A stretch of DNA of 64,000 nucleotides, from contig JAHDVF020001255.1 in NCBI GenBank assembly GCA_022606425.2, positions 1 through 64,000 on the forward strand, written 5' to 3'. The translations under genes and the position numbers were made by a program. Shown in pieces: positions 45,520-57,354 of the stretch; the stretch's first letter is position 1; every line of letters starts with the position of its first letter. Source of the stretch: Lepidostoma basale. Lineage: Eukaryota > Arthropoda > Insecta > Trichoptera > Lepidostomatidae. The notes under the pieces were generated by a model. It had not been told where the DNA came from. It did no database searches and was given only the letters and a program-made list of their open reading frames with translations.

Positions 45520-45985
45520 TCTTCGATGGCCCTACAGCCGATATCGAGCCCTAGCCTCCAGTATTCTTCGCCTCCAACTCCACCTGTCCTCCGCTTCGAC
45601 CCTCAAATCTGACACTCGTAACAATATCGCCCCATCTCTCCCAACTTCATCCTCCTATCGCAGCCTTCATCATCAAATTGGTCTTCTACCACCTGGGTGC
45701 CACTCCAACAATCTTTTTGGGGTTCGCGATGGCGGCATCCTCTGCACGTGACCGGCTCATCTCAGTCTATTACTAAGAGACTGGGAGCTTTGTAAATATT
45801 GTACAGCTCGTCATTATGCCGCACTCTCCAGCCTTCACCGTCATTTACATGTCCCAGAATTCTGCGCAGCACCCTTCTCTCAAAAGTATGCAGTCGCTCT
45901 GCGGATTTCGCTGACATTGTCCACGCCTCACATCCATAGGTCACTACTGTTCGGATGATTTTTTTATACATGATGATTTTGGTTT
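45520..45985 (-). mobile_element. RTE-type LINE C-terminal relic
   Basis: Minus frame at 45762-45971: MYKKIIRTVVTYGCEAWTMS, RLHTFERRVLRRILG and WRVRHNDELYNIYKAP, a well-known RTE-type tail. Degenerate continuation to (GAA)-like CTCTTCTTCG at 45515. Confidence 0.78.
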
Positions 45986-46394
45986 TCCAGTGTACGATTA
46001 CGTAATGCGAACTTCTTTTGTTTTGTAACTATTCATTTAATATATATTATAATAGCTCTACAAAGAGAGCAAATTTTGTCAAACTTTGCTTTATTATTAT
46101 TTCGAGCGAAAACTCGAATTTCCCTATTATGTGTGGGAACATGACCTAATATTTTGCAAGTCACTTAATACACACAAGGCCGATCCTAACAACTATTCCT
46201 GATATTACAACTAGTATTACGTTATCGAAAATACAGGAAGTGTTTGCATTGTTTTGAGACCGTTTCAAGAAACCAGTGGCAGTTTGTAATTTTTAATTAT
46301 AATAACTTTAAAATATTTCGAGATAATTTTATTCACATAAGTAGAAAACACAGTAATATATTTAATTATCTGAAATAATCTAATTCATTTCTTT

Positions 46395-46770
46395 TTTCCT
46401 TTTTTATGTACTTTTATATACAACACTAATATTAAAAAAATAAAATTACATAGACATGTTTCGGACAAACAGTCCTTCTTCAGTAAAGATACATTTTTTA
46501 AAATATTATAAAATTGTTAACATGATCTGACAGAGGTTATAAATATTTTTAGGTGTTATAAAGTTAAGAAACCTTTATAACGTCTGTCAGGTCATGTAAA
46601 CAATTTTATAATATTTTTAAAAATGTACCTTTAATGAAGAATGACTGTTTGTGCATGTCTATGTTATTTTATTTTTTTAATAAAAGTGTTGTGTATACAA
46701 AGTATATAAAAAAGAAAAAGAGAATTAAACCATCATAACAACACAAAGTATGGCGTATATAGGAGATAAT
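46395..46770. repeat. Family B foldback
   Basis: Minus arm core 46453-46483 is intact: CTGAAGA, A, GGAC/GTCC, GAAA, ACATGT, C. The plus arm (46632-46660) has lost GAAA. It ends with the ACAACACAAAGTATGGCG module. Confidence 0.75.
46453..46483 (-). ncRNA. Hammerhead-like motif, family B
   Basis: All core bases present with a 4-bp stem II (GGAC/GTCC) and palindromic ACATGT. Stem I is only about two pairs here. Confidence 0.5.
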
Positions 46771-47574
46771 GTAATTCAGTTTCAAAACCTAAAGTTTAAT
46801 TATTACGACATTACCAAACATTTGATAATGCCTTTGTAAGACGAAAGATGTCATCCTCATAAAATATAATAAAACTTCTAGAATAGAAACGCATAAATTA
46901 TTCAATAGAGAGTTTTTCATCATTATTCAAGAAACAATAAATAAAAATATTTTTTTGAACAAACTTGTGAATGGTGATGCTATTTTTTTTTTCATTGAAA
47001 AAAGTTTTTACATGTCATAAATAAATTCACGTTTTATCACAATAATTACTAATTCTGCTCCTAGGTAATTTCGATTGAAAGAATTTTCTATTTATGTTAA
47101 TATCTTTAATCCTTGAAGATGAAACCTGTTATGATTACCAAAACATTGCTAAAATAGGGTACAATGAAAAAAAAAACGAGCCAATATCCCAAGAAATACA
47201 TTAACAAATATTATTTATAGTGAAACTAGAAGTAAATAAAAGATTAACCTAAATCACAATTTTTTTGGACCAATTTGGGAAAACATTAGCATTATATGTT
47301 CCTGAACCTCTTTCCGGGTATGTCTATATTGGATTATTTAATCCACATCATCTGCAATACATGGTTGTCAAAATAAAATAATCTTCTTCCAAATGTATTT
47401 TTATTTCTTTGAAAAAAACAGTTATGATTGCTTGATCAATTATGTAAAACTCTGTATTAAATAATTAAAATGAGGAAATTTAGATGTTTTTTGAAAATGT
47501 ATTTACCAATTTTAAAAAAAGCTCCATTTCAACTGTTAAATTTGCAATAATGTTAAAATATCCCATTTTTTACT
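46771..47574. other. Spacer with family A arm fragment
   Basis: 46840-46890 is a family A arm (TGATAATGCCTTTGTAAGAC, GAAAGATGTC). The rest is AT-rich without features. Confidence 0.5.
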
Positions 47575-47715
47575 CTACACTTTTTTGAGAATGTCGCGAT
47601 AGCTTTTTCGCAAACTTATGTTGGAATCATTAGGTGTTACAGACAATTTTTTCTTACACCTGCTGATATTACCATCAGCTGTTACGACATTCTCAAAAAG
47701 AGTGATATTATAACA
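47575..47715. repeat. Family E foldback
   Basis: Arms TTTTTGAGAATGTCG and CGACATTCTCAAAAA with decayed hammerhead cores (ACACCTAATGA on minus; CAGCTGTTACGAC on plus). Confidence 0.65.
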
Positions 47716-47754
47716 GTAATAATTAAATAAAACGATGTTTTTTATTACTACTTC

Positions 47755-47890
47755 CACATTTGTCTTTATTTCGACAATGACCGGTTTCGCCAGATTTGCT
47801 CAGGTCTACTGGCCAGTCTGTCGATGCCAGCGAGCCTGGCGAAACCGGCCACTGTCGAAATAAAGACAAATTTGGAAATAGTTATAAAAA
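47755..47890. repeat. Family F foldback
   Basis: Arms ATTTGTCTTTATTTCGACAA and complement. Minus side: GAAA, palindrome ACCGGT (47780-47785), C. Plus side: GCCAG/CTGGC stem, GAAA, ACCGGCC. The CUGA box is not well kept in either arm, so the hammerhead reading is weaker here. Confidence 0.6.
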
Positions 47891-48009
47891 ACACCGTTTA
47901 TTGAATTATTATTTAAAATGAACCTCCATCAAGAGATTGCAGTTAAATCATTGGATTATATTATACAAGTGTTGTAAATTGAACAGTTAATATCGTTGAA
48001 GTACTCTTA

Positions 48010-48470
48010 TTATAGTGTTTCGACTAAAACAATGCACTATTAAAACATTTCACTATTTTATTACATCGTTTCCATTCTAAAAATCGTTCATATTAATTGT
48101 TATGAAAAATGTTTTGTTATAAAACTTGTTTTTTCAAATGAGTGTTTATTTTGTTCCCTTAAATATCGTTTTAAACTTTATCTGACGCCACTGCTATCTA
48201 TCCTGTATTGATTTTATGCATGTTTTCGAACAAGAAACCCTTTGTTCGCGATCCTTTTGGAGTGTTATGAATAGCAGAGGCATACAAATGTATGTACAAG
48301 TCACCCAGATTACTATCTCTAAGTATCTGGACTCCTTGTATTTCGGATCGATTAAAACAACTGAACGAGAAATACCAGATTCAAGACAAGTAAAGTTGTA
48401 AAACAAACGTACTTTTTCATTACAATTCATGTATCGGCATGACTTACAATTTAAACAAAGAGTATTCTAC
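48010..48470. other. Unassigned spacer
   Basis: Two overlapping opposite-strand frames at 48194-48430 with no known motif. Confidence 0.4.
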
Positions 48471-48945
48471 TTCTTCTTCTGCTTCAGCCGGTTGTGGTTG
48501 TCCATTCCTGGACGTAGGCCTCATCTCGTATTATCCGGTCCTTCAATCATAAACGATCCGCATCCAGGTACTTCCCGTACTCTTCCGGATATCGTCGCGC
48601 CAACATAACTGTGAGCGTCCAACTCCACGCTTTGCGGTTCTCGGACACCAGCACAGCAGTCGCCTTGTCTACTTTTCCCGCACTCTTCCGGATATTGTCG
48701 AGCCAACATAAGTGAGAGCGCCCAACTCCACGCTTTACGGTTCTCGGACACCAGCACAGCAGTCGCCTTGTCTACTTTTCCCGCACTCTTCCGGATATTG
48801 TCGCGCCAACATAACTGAGAGCGCCCAACTCCGCGCATTACGGTTCTCGGACACCAGCACAGCAGTTGCCTTGTCCACTTTTCATCTGGGTCACGAGCGA
48901 CGTGTCCCGCCCAACGCCAATTTAGGTTTTTTTCACTTTTGATCT
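48471..48945 (-). mobile_element. GAA-LINE relic with internal triplication
   Basis: Minus frame starting HVARDPDEKWT and RGVGRSQLCWRDNIRKSAGK, the RTE-type order of 14510-14993, interrupted by a 103-bp tandem repeat. It ends in CTTCTTCTGCTTCAGCCGGT (plus), matching the 3' UTR of the copy at 14510. Confidence 0.7.
48581..48889. repeat. 103-bp tandem repeat, three units
   Basis: Units start at TCTTCCGGATA, positions 48581, 48684 and 48787. They differ at a few sites. 103 is not a multiple of 3, so the repeat changes the reading frame from unit to unit. Confidence 0.9.
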
Positions 48946-49019
48946 AAGATCTTTAAAAATTCAATTTTTAGAGATCTTAAATTTTGTATTTCGCTTTGAA
49001 TTTTGTGTGTCGCGATGTG

Positions 49020-49110
49020 TGATTGCAGAAGAGTCTCGAGAGTTATGTCAAGATAGAACAGTGTGGCAGTTCATTCAGTTCGGGGAAACGACGTGATCGT
49101 TCGTTGGTTC
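49020..49110 (+). mobile_element. RTE-A 3' relic
   Basis: AGAGTTATGTCAAGATAGAA to CGACGTGATCGTTCGTTGGT. About 90 bp. Confidence 0.55.
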
Positions 49111-49114
49111 GTGA

Positions 49115-50489
49115 AATTGCGAAAATAAGTTTAACTTTTAAATAATTAATAATTAATAAGGTCAAAAGTTAACATTCATTTTAAAGTCGCACGGAAAGTT
49201 AAGTCTTTGGATACAATTATATCCAAAAATGTTGCATTATCAATTACCGATAATAATATGAATGTAAATTAACAATACTCAATTCTTATAATATATATTC
49301 AAGGCATACATTATGGAATTCCATAATGAAGTAATCTTTTATGAATTAAATCACTGTTTTTTTCCACTTGTAAGATTATTTTTCTCAACATACTCGTATA
49401 TCGAAGGTTAAATATTGAATAAAAACGTCGGTTTTCTAGAAGTTTTATTATATTTAATGGGAATGGCATGTTTCGCCCTTCTAAGGCATTATCAAAAGTT
49501 AATATATAAATTAATTTACATTTATTCAGCTTTTGATTTTATTTATCTGAGTTTATTTTATTATATGTTCATTAATAGAAGATCGATATTATTCAGATGT
49601 AGAAGAAAACCGTGTTTTTATTATTTTTAATTCAGTTCTTCTTAATTGTGGAATTTAAGAGTAAGGAAAAACATATTCTTCCAAATCCATGGAATTTACT
49701 TTTGCATAGATTGAGAATTTTAGAAAATAATTCCAAACATTTCTACATCAATTCCTACTTGATTTACGACGAATCCCATAGAAGCATCTTACAATACACT
49801 TTTAATTCTGAATGTTAAAAGCAAGAGAAAAACATTTCCCGATAAAATAAAAGCTCTTTTTTGTCCAGGGCCAGTAACTGACTCAGTTAGCGAAGGTTGT
49901 ATAGCATTATACAAGCTGTCGATTTCCTTAAGGCGATTTCCCGGAAAATGGTTGGCATAATTCATTGCTCGGAAGGAAATTCGCTTCGGGAGTTTTCTTT
50001 CGGTTTCTAAAAAGAGGTTTCATCCAATCTGTATTCATTATGGCGTATTGTCGGAGGAATGCTCAATGCTCAGACGTCTAGTTACTGTTGCTTTGTTCCT
50101 TAAGCGATAATGCATCCCATTCTGTACGATTTATACTCAGAGATTTTGTTTAGCTTGCAAACATATTCATTCAATTAAAGCTTACATAAATTGTTTCATT
50201 TAGATTAAAACTAACCAAACATACAATTGATATTAAAATTATGTTGTTTTTTTTTCACTCGCACACTTTGTGTTCCCTATTTATATATATGATATTTCAA
50301 AACTGACGAATTGGTGCTTTCTCTTTATCTAGAAGCTTACATTGTCAACAATAAGTGTTTAGCCTAAATAGGGAATTAAATTGGGCCAAAGTTAAAAATT
50401 TTTTTAAGGGATTGAACGCTTGTCTCCTATTTCAGGAGATTTTAGTTCAATTCTTTACATGATTTCCTTTCAATCACTTAAGGTGATTT
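49115..50489. other. Spacer with D and A arm fragments and a GC-richer island
   Basis: 49320-49410 is a D-like fragment; 49425-49500 is a family A arm (minus core GATAATGCCTTAGAAGGG, GAAA, CATGCC). 49860-50130 is a unique GC-richer island. No gene. Confidence 0.45.
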
Positions 50490-50755
50490 CCAGGAGAAAG
50501 AATGGTAAAGAAAGTTCAAGTGAATCATCATAAATCTTGTACATCTTGTAGGATCTAGAAATAGAGGAAAACCGAGGAAAACGTGACACGGTCTAATCAA
50601 TATAATATTAAATGTCGTCCACGCGAGGAGTTGGAGAAATCGACGGGCTTGCGTGCCGTAAATGTTAAGGAAGCGAAGTATATCAGAAAATAACATTGTG
50701 GCGATTCATTAATTCGGCCTAGCTACTCGCGAAGACGGTGTGATGATAAGTTCTT
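50490..50755 (+). mobile_element. RTE-A 3' relic
   Basis: AGAAAGAATGGTAAAGAAAG through GGAAAACCGAGGAAAACGTG to ACGGTGTGATGATAAG. Frame broken. Confidence 0.7.
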
Positions 50756-50759
50756 AAAG

Positions 50760-51740
50760 GAAAATCAATAGTATTTTCTGTGTTATTTAGTTTAATTCTA
50801 TTGACGCCTGTGAACATCGTATCCCATTTTAATACTCCCTTGAAAATTGTAAAAGATGTCTACTTACCTAATTGAATATATTATATATTGAACCCAAAAT
50901 TTATTACCCAAGGATCCCGGAACATTACAGATCATGGAGAATGTCCTTACACTGCCTGTCGATTATCTGACACCCTACATGTCCGGTTTCCGCTCTATAA
51001 GGATGTATCGGATCCTGATCCTTTGTAAGGGTAGTTCAATGTTTAATTTATGTGACACGGATTTTAAACTCAAATTAATTTGGATATAAACTTGAAAATT
51101 AATAATGATAAAATAAATACATTTGAAATAATTTACATGCAGATATATCTTGCAATTGCTAAAGGAGTAGGGAAAAAATTAAAACTATATTTTATAGTAT
51201 GATTTGACTTGAGTAAAGATTAAACTAATTTCTAGGTTTTTTTGTTCTGTTTACATTGTTAACATCACATAATATTTGATTATTGTTATATTTATTTAAT
51301 GCATTATTTATATTTTCAAACCTTGAAAAATTGAACAAATATATTATGTATACATTTTACCTTTTATACCTTCTGTGTTTGAGATAATTATAATTTTTTA
51401 TTACATCCTCGTAAGACGTAATCAATGTTCATCATGTTACTTCCTATCAATTTTGACATTATCTATACCTCCATCGAAACTTTCAATAAAGTTATGATGC
51501 TATATACATACATCATTTATAATACAATACATAATGTAAAATTTCATAGTCAGTACAAGTATGTAAACATCCGGTTACTATAAATTAAATAATTTAATAA
51601 TCAATTACAGTGACATGTCACTGCAAAAATAAATTGCAGTGACATGTCACTTTCATAAAATCTTATTAAACTTTTAGATAATTGATGTTTTAATCAATAC
51701 TAAATACAAGTGTTTTATTTCAGTTATAATAGATGATATA
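50760..51740. other. AT-rich spacer
   Basis: Contains a short repeated GCAGTGACATGTCACT block (51606 and 51642). Otherwise nothing recognised. Confidence 0.45.
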
Positions 51741-51744
51741 GAAC

Positions 51745-51935
51745 GATATAGAACATGGCATGACCAAATTAATCAATTACTAAAAGGCGGCCACATTCGA
51801 AGTCGGAATTATCGACGTGCGTGCATGGTACGATGTATCAATGTAGAGGAAACCCGAGAGGTATGCCAGGACAGAGCATTGTGGCGATCCATCCTCTCTC
51901 CGGGGAAATGGCGCAATGGCTAGTTAGTTAGCTGG
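51745..51935 (+). mobile_element. RTE-A 3' relic
   Basis: From ACATGGCATGACCAAATTAA to GGCGCAATGGCTAGTTAGTT, of the subfamily seen at 27856. Confidence 0.75.
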
Positions 51936-51939
51936 TTTA

Positions 51940-52600
51940 TAGATTTACTTAAATAAAACGTTTCATTAATTGAAATTTTAAAAAATATACACACAAAGAA
52001 TCTTTAAAAAATTTAACCACAAATCATATATGAATCCTATAAAATATAATGAAAACAGGCCTTTTTCATCATTATGAAATTGATCGAAAATATTTTATTT
52101 CATTTGCAATATATTAAATTTGCAAGTTTAATTAAATTCACACGTGTACTATTATCACTCAACTATAATAAAAATATGTAATCTGTCTATTTATAACCTA
52201 AAATAATTGGATATAAAACTTTGATTGCTGATTATTTAAAAAACCTAATTTTGATGGTTTTATTATGAACTGAAATACTGTTTTTTCCACATTTGAGTTT
52301 TTTTCTCGACAAAAAAGTTCATCATTATAGAATTTCACAGCGTTAACACCATCAATTTATTAAAAAAGTAATAGGAAATTCGTAAAATTGGATTTATTAC
52401 AAAAACATTCGATTTGAAAATAATAAAATGTTTTTAATAAACCGCTCTCTTTGTTACGCCTAGAAACAGTTAAAGATTGATGGCACTTGAAACAGACTGA
52501 CCCCAGATCTTGACACTGACCCCAGACAAGGACACATATTTTTTTCTTTACCATGAAAGTTTTTATCTATTATAGTTAACTTTTCTGTTAATCTGGCTAA
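51940..52600. other. AT-rich spacer with D-like fragments
   Basis: 52225-52360 has decayed D-type flanks. No gene; a 64-codon minus frame at 52360-52554 has no motif. Confidence 0.4.
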
Positions 52601-52674
52601 CTAACTAACTAAATGACGTAAATGAAACTAGAATGACCCAAGAAAACGTGGCACGATCAAATCAATCAAATATT

Positions 52675-53175
52675 TGTATATACATACAAATTTGTAAATA
52701 CATACAAATTTAAAAAAAAATACATAGACATGTTTCGGATAACCAGTCCTTCTTCAGTGATAGATATTATAAAGATACATTTTTTTAAATTTTATAAAAT
52801 TGTTTGCGTGATCTGCCAGATGTTATGAAGATTTATTTTGGAACGTTTAAGCTTTTGTTATAGCAAATATTATTTTAATTTTTATTAATTTAAAAAAGTA
52901 TTGTTTTAATTTTTAAATTGAATCATAATATTTGTTATAATAAAAGCATAAACGTTCCAAAATAAATCTTTATAATATCTGTCAGATCATGTAAACAATT
53001 TTATAATATTTTTAAAATGTATATTTATAATATGTATCACTGAAGAAGGACTGGTTGTCTGAAACATGTCTATGTATTTTTTTTTTAATATAAGTGTTGT
53101 ATATACAAAGTACATAACAAATTAAAAGAGAAATAAAGCATCACAACAACACAGACTATGACGTATATAGAAGAA
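52675..53175. mobile_element. Family B element with 11-bp target duplication
   Basis: 501 bp inserted in RTE-A. The sequence AATCAAATATT flanks it at 52664-52674 and 53176-53186. It has two opposed hammerhead-like cores (52727-52757 minus, 53040-53070 plus), AT-rich arms with TTTGTTATAA blocks, and ends in the ACAACACAGACTATGACG module. No coding frame. An 11-bp duplication fits target-primed retrotransposition. Confidence 0.75.
53040..53070 (+). ncRNA. Hammerhead-like motif, family B
   Basis: CTGAAGA (53040-53046), A, GGAC (53048-53051) with GTCT (53057-53060, last pair G-T), GAAA (53061-53064), ACATGT (53064-53069), C53070. Confidence 0.5.
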
Positions 53176-53344
53176 AATCAAATATTACCTGTCGACCACG
53201 TGAGAAGTCTGAGAAATTGACGTGCGTTTATGACACTGTGTATAAATATCGAGGAAGCGAGAGAAATGTGTCAGAAATGAACAGTTTGGCATTATATTAT
53301 TTCTGCCTACTCCTTTGGAGAGACGACGTGAAGGTTAGTATTAA

Positions 53345-53989
53345 TATGTTTATTGGAAATAAAATGTTCTCCATGATCCACACACCCGATCGGAATGAAA
53401 GTGCTTATGTTGCAAGTAATACCGTATTTGTAGAGTATACAGCCAAAATACTGAAGTAAAAGGAAATCAATAAAATTCCCAGGAAGTTTTTCAGTTTACT
53501 TAGTAAGAAGCCCTGATAGGGCATCGCATCCGAACACTTGTGGCATCTTTCCTGTTTGGTTAAACCCGCTTAGCAAATTGGATTTCCGGTCCCTTCCTAT
53601 AAACCTTATATACGGGATAACACACTTCCTCCCTCAAGAACAAGGACTGAGGATATAAAGATATATTGTATCCACCATATCACTTTTGTTTCGCTATTGA
53701 AAAAATGTTTCAACCAACTAAATATAAAAAGTGTTACGTAAATCATGAAAACATGTGTTTTTGAAAGCATTGTATAACGCCTGTGGGTAGGTAATTAGGC
53801 ATTCACGTTTTAGAAGACGTTATTTATATGAATATAATGAACAAGTATGTGATATATGAGGTGTGTGATATATGAGGTGTGTGGTATATGAGATGTTAGA
53901 GTGTAGAGGAAAAATTTAACCATCTGATAGAAATCTTATATATGAAGGAGCGACAGAAGTTGAGGTGATGTGTAAGAAGAAAGAATAAA
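53345..53989. other. Spacer with unique GC-richer block
   Basis: 53490-53690 is GC-richer and unique in the window. 53845-53895 has short GTGTGTGATATATGAG-like repeats. Confidence 0.4.
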
Positions 53990-54860
53990 GAAAAAAGAAC
54001 GGCTTAGGAAAACATGGTATGACCAAATGAATCAATTACAGTAAGACGGCCACATTCGATGACGAAAAAATCGACGAGCGTGCATGCTATGATAAATGAA
54101 TATATCAAATCAGTTTATTAACTCTAAAGACATTACAAATAGGAAAATGTTTAAGGCATCTATTGAGTACAGATAAAATATTATAAAAATACAACATATT
54201 ATAGTACCAGGGACGCATTAGAGATGGTTCGACATTAGGAAGACAAGATACTTCTATAGTCAATAGTATTTATTTCCTGAACGTACCTTCACTAATATGA
54301 AAGACGTCGATCTCCGAGGAGACCGTGTTCAGCAGACTAATTGCTCTTCCCACCGGTGTCACCAGGGGCAGATTGGTTCTGATGGCCGATAGGTAAAACA
54401 AACTGTGCTGTCGCTGTTGGAGAAATCTATCAGGGACAAAAAGACCAACATCCTCTAGCACAGCCCAGTTCTCGAAATATCCCCTGATAAATTTAAAGAA
54501 ATGGGTAATGAGATGCCCATCTTTTCGAAGCTGTAATGAATTGGTTCCAAGCATTACTAACAGAAATGCCATGGGATAGAGACACGGATAACTGCCACAC
54601 TCCTTCATGTAGAGATACCTCAGAATTTTTTTCTGAACCCTGTCCAACATAACACGGAATATCTCGCCTCGTGAGGACTCCATATCACAGAACCACTTTC
54701 GAGTCTGCTCCGAGCTGTTGTATATGACTCTGAGCACGTTGGGATCTCTGAAGATTCGTCCGGTCCGAACTATGAAGCCCAACATCCTCAGTGCAGTGCC
54801 ACAAATCCTCTCAATAATGAAAAATTTAACTATTTGATGGTTGGTTAGTTAGTTGGTACA
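53990..54860 (+). mobile_element. RTE-A relic split by LINE-B
   Basis: RTE-A internal part at 53990-54110 and a (GTTA)n-type tail at 54830-54860 (TTTGATGGTTGGTTAGTTAG), with LINE-B between. Confidence 0.55.
54110..54806 (-). mobile_element. LINE-B copy, longest, open frame
   Basis: 171-codon minus frame (54270-54785): MLGFIVRTGRIFRDPNVLRV, the DRVQKKILRYLYMKECGSYP block, NSLQLRKDGHLITHFFKFIR and AIRTNLPLVTPVGRAISLLN, ending in EIDVFHISEGTFRK. This is the closing part of a CR1/Jockey-like RT protein. The 3' UTR ends at AAATCAGTTTATTAA (plus 54108). Low decay. Confidence 0.8.
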
Positions 54861-54929
54861 ACGAATTAGTTATTATATCATATTTTATTATTTGCCAATT
54901 ATAATACAAACTTACCATGTAGTCAGAAT

Positions 54930-55095
54930 GAATGATGACAGACTCGCATATACAACTGCTTACTGAATCCCGTCCGGACGCCCTCAACCTGGAAGATCAT
55001 CTAAGAGATGGAGGGACAGCTGGTCCTCATCATCCCAGGAGACTTGATTTCTGTGTTACAGATCATCTGATTTCTTAAAAGAAGAAAAATACGAT
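54930..55095 (+). mobile_element. GAA-LINE 3' end
   Basis: ACAGACTCGCATATACAACT, then GGAGGGACAGCTGGTCCTCA and AAGAAGAAAAATAC. Same family as 24180-24395. Confidence 0.55.
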
Positions 55096-55179
55096 TATAC
55101 ATACGGTAACCTTGTACTTTACATATAACACACCGTAATCATTATAATTTTACTAAAAAATTACATGATTCAATTGAAC

Positions 55180-55310
55180 CTTATGTTTAAAAGGGGAGAA
55201 CAGGAAGAAAAATACCACCTCCTTCGACTAATATTAATGGATAAAGTGGAGGGACATCGGGGAGTTGCCTTTGCTGCAGTGATCGCCAGGGATCTGACAC
55301 GATACCGAAA
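55180..55310 (+). mobile_element. LINE C-terminal fragment
   Basis: EEKYHLLRLILMDKVEGHRG in an open frame; matches the module of 30311-30960. Truncated at both ends. Confidence 0.6.
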
Positions 55311-55714
55311 TAAGAATATCATATCAATTTGGTATTATTATAGTGTTTTTCAAATTTAATTTTCCTTTGCGACAGTAATGGTGTCAAAACAGAAAAACAG
55401 CACACTTAAAGTGAATAATGTCCATTCTAAATATGATTTTTTATCATTTCAGATTTATTTTAAAAATCATGTAAAGTCATAAGAATTTGCTTCAACCGAT
55501 TCTACTTCCTCGTTGTAACTTAGCCCTTTAGAATAATCTTCCCGCAGACCTCAAGGAATTGATAGGCTTCAGAATTGAGATCGAGATTTAAGCGTTCTGA
55601 TCTGTATTGACTGCGTCAGGTGCAGGCCACATAGTAATTACATACTCCATCAATAGGTTTTAACATGGAATATACGGGTAAGGAAAGTGACTCTCTGTGT
55701 GGTGTTACTATACA
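55311..55714. other. Unassigned spacer
   Basis: AT-rich; no feature recognised. Confidence 0.45.
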
Positions 55715-56985
55715 TATATATAATACATCGTTAATAATTTTCGTAAAGTTAGCCATATATAAATATTTACGTTATTTTATCCTATTGTTTATAACGGTTA
55801 ATGCAATTTAATCTTACAAATACTTGACATCATTGATATTTTTTTTAATTTCAGTAACATACTTATAAATAATTAAATAATCATCCCATTTATTTTAATG
55901 ATCATACAAATACAATACATCGATGATAAATTAATCGTCTCATTTATTACAATTATTATTGGCATTAAATCTTACAAGAATACTTAGAATTATCCTGGGA
56001 CCCAGACCCGGTGTTGCAGCGGGAACTTGGAGGTATAGGACCAACCAAGAGATCCGTACGATGACACAGCAGCCCCTTATAACGAGCACCGTGAGAGCCG
56101 GTCGCCTAGCATGGATTAGGCACGTATACCGAGCCGAAGAGACCAGAGCAATCAAGACCCTGTACGCGTCTAGACCGACTGGAGTAAGACCTCTAGGAAG
56201 ACCTTGATAGCGCCAAATAGACAATGTTCTGGCAGACCTGGCTAGGTTGGGCGAATCGGACTGCTGGAAGCAAAAGGCGCAGGATCGAAAGCTTGGCGAA
56301 AAATCATCAAAGAGGCTAAAACTCTTCAAGAGTTGTATGGCCATAGGAAGTAAGTAAGTAAGTATTAAATCTTACAAATACAATACATCATTTATAATTT
56401 TTTTGTAAAGTCACCCATCTATTAACAGAATACAATAAATCAATTTATTTGAATGATTATTGACATTGAATCTTACAAATACAATAAGTTACATCGTTGA
56501 TAATTTTCGTAAAGCCAATCATATTATTACAATAAATAAATACAATCACCTCATCTAATACTATGATTATTGCCATCCAATCTTATAAATACAATAAGTT
56601 ACATCGTTGATGATTTTCGTAAAGCCAGTCATATATTACAATAAATAAATACAATCACCTCATCTATTACTATGATTATTGGCACCCAATCTTACAAATA
56701 TAATAAGTAACATCGTTGATAATTTTTGTAAAGCCAGTCATATATTAAAATAAATAAATACAATCACCTCATCTATAACTATGATTATTGCCGTCGAATT
56801 TTACAAATACAATAAGTTACATCGTTGATAATTTTCATCAAGATAAAGTCAGCATAATTTATAAATACAATCCTTATCTTTATTATTTAAAATTATTATT
56901 GCCATTGAATAGTACAAATACAATAAATACATCATTAATAATATTCGTAAGATTAGCCATATATTAACAAAATACAATCATAGGG
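55715..56985 (+). repeat. Satellite-like array, unit about 109 bp
   Basis: The anchor CTTACAAATACAATAAGTTA recurs at 56472, 56582, 56691, 56800 and about 56911 (spacing 109-111), with older diverged units back to 55715. A LINE fragment interrupts the array at 55978-56363. Confidence 0.88.
55978..56363 (+). mobile_element. 5'-truncated LINE fragment with 14-bp target duplication
   Basis: 386 bp. It encodes ILRIILGPRPGVAAGTWRYR, NQEIRTMTQQPLI, RAGRLAWIRHVYR and a GVRPLGRP end, an RTE-type tail, then continues NVLADLARLGESDCWKQKAQ. Ends in GTAAGTAAGTAAGT. ATTAAATCTTACAA flanks it at 55964-55977 and 56364-56377, which proves insertion by target priming into the array. Confidence 0.9.
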
Positions 56986-57354
56986 ATGAATGATATGTGC
57001 TGTTGAAATAAGGGTGATTTAAACCCTTTATTTTTCTCTCCAACATTAGAATAATAAATTCGATCGTATCGTTATTATAAAGCGCATAAATTCAATATCG
57101 TTCTGAGCGCGGTGGATTCAATGTAAATTATCGCCAAAAAATAAGGGTAAAATAAATTCCGGATCCCTTAGGTCCTTTTGATTCTGCGCCCTTCTTTAAT
57201 GGTCCATGGCGCGCACTTTAGAGGCAATAAAAATGACTCATGAAATATGTTCGGAGAATAGGGATTTCTTTTGAAGATGGGGTGTGCAGAACTACGATTC
57301 ACGGGCGAAATATGTATTTATCGATTGATTCGATAAAACTAAAAAAATATACGT
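56986..57354. other. Unique GC-richer block
   Basis: 57100-57290 is unique in the window (AATTATCGCCAAAAAATAAG; ATGGTCCATGGCGCGC). Candidate conserved element; no gene. Confidence 0.35.

Larger units (their letters stand above)
52605..53340 (+). mobile_element. RTE-A 3' copy split by a family B element
   Basis: RTE-A parts at 52605-52674 (to GTGGCACGATCAAATCAATC) and 53176-53340 (from ACCACGTGAGAAGTCTGAGA to GACGACGTGAAGGTTAG) join into one copy if the B element is removed. Confidence 0.78.

Noticed and set aside
47755..47890. Full hammerhead in family F
   Set aside because: GAAA, stem II and ACCGGT are present but no CUGANGA box is kept in either arm, so it is listed only as a foldback.
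48581..48889. CRISPR-like or protein-repeat array
   Set aside because: 103-bp tandem units without spacers, and unit length breaks the frame.
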